Below, one piece after another: positions 62,402-64,000 of a stretch of DNA of 64,000 nt; the first letter of the stretch is position 1; every line of letters begins with the position of its first letter. The notes under the pieces were generated by a model. That model worked only from the letters and a program-made list of their open reading frames with translations. It was not told the DNA's origin and did not search any database. The translations under genes were made by a program, and so were the position numbers. Source of the stretch: Gammaproteobacteria bacterium (GTDB taxonomy: Bacteria; Pseudomonadota; Gammaproteobacteria; Steroidobacterales; Steroidobacteraceae); NCBI GenBank assembly GCA_030831085.1, contig JAURLT010000003.1:43107-107106 (forward strand), written 5' to 3'.

Positions 62402-63448
62402 TCAGATCACGCCGCGGCGCTCCTGGTCGAGTTCGATCGACTCGAACAGCGCCTTGAAGTTGCCCTCACCGAAGCCTTCGTTGCCCTTGCGCTGGATAAT
62501 CTCGAAGAAAATCGGGCCGATGACGTTCTGGGTAAAAATCTGCAGCAGGATGCCTTCGCTGCGTGAGCCATCGATCAGGATTCGTCGACTGCGCATTGCC
62601 TCGAGATCCTCCTGATGACCGGCCACCCGCGCCGCCACGCCCTCGTAGTAGGTATCCGGCGTGTCCTGAAAGGCGACGCCGTTAGACCGTAGTGCCTCCA
62701 CGCTGGCATAGATGTCGTCGGTACCAAGGGCGATATGCTGGATCCCCTCGCCCCGATATTCCCGCAGGTATTCCTCGATCTGACTCTTGTCGTCCTGGGA
62801 CTCGTTGATGGGGATACGGATCTTGCCGCAGGGGCTGGTCATGGCCCGGCTGAATAGCCCGGTCTTGCGGCCCTCGATGTCGAAGTAGCGGATCTCGCGG
62901 AAGTTGAACAGCCGCTCATAGAAGCCAGCCCACTTGTCCATGTTGCCGCGACTGACGTTGTGGGTAAGGTGGTCGATCAGCGTCAGCCCCGCGCCGCGCA
63001 GGTCAACGGGCTGGGCCACCGGCACGAAGTCGACGTCGTAGATGGACGGCCCTCCGTAGCGATCAACCAGGTAGATGAGGCTGCCGCCGATACCGCGGAT
63101 GCTCGGGATGTTCAGTTCCATCGGCCCGGCGGTCGACGGTCCGGGCTCGGCGCCAAGTTCGATCGCCCGCGCATGCGCATGGGCGGCGTCCTTTACCCGG
63201 AACGCCATGGCGCAGGCCGAGGGACCATGCTCCGCGGCGAAGCGCTGGCCGAAACTGCCCGGCTCGGCATTGATGATGAAGTTGATATCGCCCTGGCGGT
63301 GGAGAGTGACATTCTTGCGGCGATGCCGCGCCACCACGGGAAAACCCATGCGCTCAAACAGGCTGCGCAGCACCTCCGGATCCGGCGCCGTGTATTCGAC
63401 AAACTCGAATCCGTCGGTTCCCATTGGGTTGTCTGGCCTTTGGCTCAT
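62402..63448 (-). CDS. hppD: 4-hydroxyphenylpyruvate dioxygenase
   Basis: Fe(II) enzyme that converts 4-hydroxyphenylpyruvate to homogentisate in tyrosine degradation. 348 residues of two VOC domains, with iron ligands in LIDHLTHNVSRG, GIQHIALGTDDIY and IFFEIIQRKGNEGFGEGNF. Divergent to a MarR regulator; its TATAAT -10 (63496-63491) overlaps an inverted repeat. Confidence 0.96.
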   Translation of the reverse strand: MSQRPDNPMGTDGFEFVEYTAPDPEVLRSLFERMGFPVVARHRRKNVTLHRQGDINFIINAEPGSFGQRFAAEHGPSACAMAFRVKDAAHAHARAIELGAEPGPSTAGPMELNIPSIRGIGGSLIYLVDRYGGPSIYDVDFVPVAQPVDLRGAGLTLIDHLTHNVSRGNMDKWAGFYERLFNFREIRYFDIEGRKTGLFSRAMTSPCGKIRIPINESQDDKSQIEEYLREYRGEGIQHIALGTDDIYASVEALRSNGVAFQDTPDTYYEGVAARVAGHQEDLEAMRSRRILIDGSRSEGILLQIFTQNVIGPIFFEIIQRKGNEGFGEGNFKALFESIELDQERRGVI

Positions 63449-63473
63449 GATGGGCTCCCAGTCAGGGTGCTTT

Positions 63474-63496
63474 TAGTTACATTTGAAACTATTATA
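63474..63496. promoter_or_regulatory. hppD/marR operator and overlapping -10 elements
   Basis: An imperfect 18-bp palindrome TAGTTACATTTGAAACTA (63474-63491; 14 of 18 positions symmetric by eye) abuts TATAAT for hppD (63496-63491 minus) and TATTAT for marR (63490-63495 plus). A MarR dimer here would cover both starts. Confidence 0.6.
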
Positions 63497-63524
63497 GGCC
63501 AGCCCGCCGCGTAAAGGAAAATCG

Positions 63525-64000
63525 ATGAGCACGACCAGGCCGGAATCCGGGCTCCACCTCGAGCATTTCCTGCCATATCGAATCTCGGTCCTGGCCAACA
63601 CCCTGTCGGCCAGCCTCGCCGGCTTCTACGCCACCCGTTACGACCTCAGTCCACCTGAATGGCGCGTCATTGCCGTCCTCGCTCAAAATCCGGGCCTGAC
63701 CGCCGCGGGAGTAGTCACGCGCACGGCGATGGACAAGGTGGCAGTCAGCCGCGCCGTGGCGCGACTGTTGCGCCAGGGCCGACTTTCGCGCCGACAATCG
63801 ACCGAGGATCGACGTTGCACCTCGCTGGAACTGACGCGAGCCGGTCACGCCCTGTATCGCGACGTAGCTCCGCAAGCCCTCGCCTACGAGCGTGACCTGC
63901 TGCGAACGCTGCCGCGGGCCGACCAGGAACGGCTTGATGTCATCCTCGACCTGTTGACCCGGCGGGCCCGCGAACTCTACGGCGGTCGTATAATCGAGGC
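63525..64000 (+). CDS. MarR-family regulator, 3' end missing
   Basis: At least 158 codons run to the window edge with no stop. Winged helix: FYATRYDLSPPEWRVIAVLA, LTAAGVVTRTAMDKVAVSRAVARLL and STEDRRCTSLELTRAG (beta wing with DRR). ATG at 63525 with AAAGGA upstream. Divergent to hppD, so probably its regulator. Confidence 0.9.
   Translation, partial: MSTTRPESGLHLEHFLPYRISVLANTLSASLAGFYATRYDLSPPEWRVIAVLAQNPGLTAAGVVTRTAMDKVAVSRAVARLLRQGRLSRRQSTEDRRCTSLELTRAGHALYRDVAPQALAYERDLLRTLPRADQERLDVILDLLTRRARELYGGRIIE

Overview
The window is a gene-dense stretch of a GC-rich gammaproteobacterial chromosome. The evidence is the gene content and order: ffs-dnaX-ybaB-recR, guaBA, rlmN-pilW-hisS-yfgM-bamB-der, queA-tgt-yajC-secDF, bacterial FdxA, DsbC and XerD. 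A heterotrophic, possibly Xanthomonadales/Wenzhouxiangella-like lineage would fit, because complete branched-chain acyl-CoA catabolism sits beside a divergent isc locus, but I cannot fix the genus from sequence alone. I see no phage, insertion sequence, CRISPR array or plasmid module.

Layout. 1-4.1 kb: 5'-truncated ppsA, then a GFA-family protein and orn (minus) and rsgA (plus). 4.1-7.0 kb: recR, ybaB, dnaX, SRP RNA and tRNA-Ser, all minus. 7.0-12.3 kb: mltF, tadA, an exported M24 peptidase, a PrnB-like (DUF1864) putative haem protein and an exported OB-fold protein. 12.6-14.8 kb: a TonB-dependent siderophore receptor under a promoter covered by two Fur-box-like sites. 14.9-19.4 kb: guaA, guaB, xseA. 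19.4-29.0 kb: a long minus-strand run (der, bamB, yfgM, hisS, pilW, rlmN, ndk, an IscA-type protein, a degenerate IscU-like scaffold, iscS, trmJ), many joined by 4- or 8-base overlaps. 29.0-38.6 kb: suhB, terC-like, secF, secD, yajC, tgt, queA, a double-PDZ exported protein, a Na/Pi-cotransporter-like protein and tRNA-Leu. 38.6-42.2 kb: Nudix hydrolase, fdxA, dsbC, xerD, a PlsC-type acyltransferase. 42.2-63.4 kb: acyl-CoA metabolism: IcmF mutase, TetR regulator, thiolase, GntR regulator, the liu leucine-degradation operon (isovaleryl-CoA dehydrogenase, methylcrotonyl-CoA carboxylase beta, methylglutaconyl-CoA hydratase, carboxylase alpha), an SDR, a pair of M16 peptidases, ETF-ubiquinone oxidoreductase, acetoacetyl-CoA synthetase, ZapE, 4-hydroxyphenylpyruvate dioxygenase and a MarR regulator cut by the window end.

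How it works together. The 42-63 kb block reads as an amino-acid and short-chain acyl-CoA catabolic region. Leucine carbon enters at isovaleryl-CoA, electrons leave through ETF-QO, acetoacetate is reactivated by AacS and cleaved by the thiolase, IcmF handles branched C4/C5 acyl-CoAs, and HppD opens tyrosine breakdown. HMG-CoA lyase, needed to finish leucine degradation, is not in the window.

The most interesting non-coding signal is regulatory. The gntR/ivd gap carries a near-perfectly mirror-symmetric pair of overlapping promoters (the same -35, spacing and -10 on both strands around one 13-bp palindrome). Several other divergent gaps show antiparallel -10 elements that overlap, often so close to the start codon that the mRNA would be leaderless.
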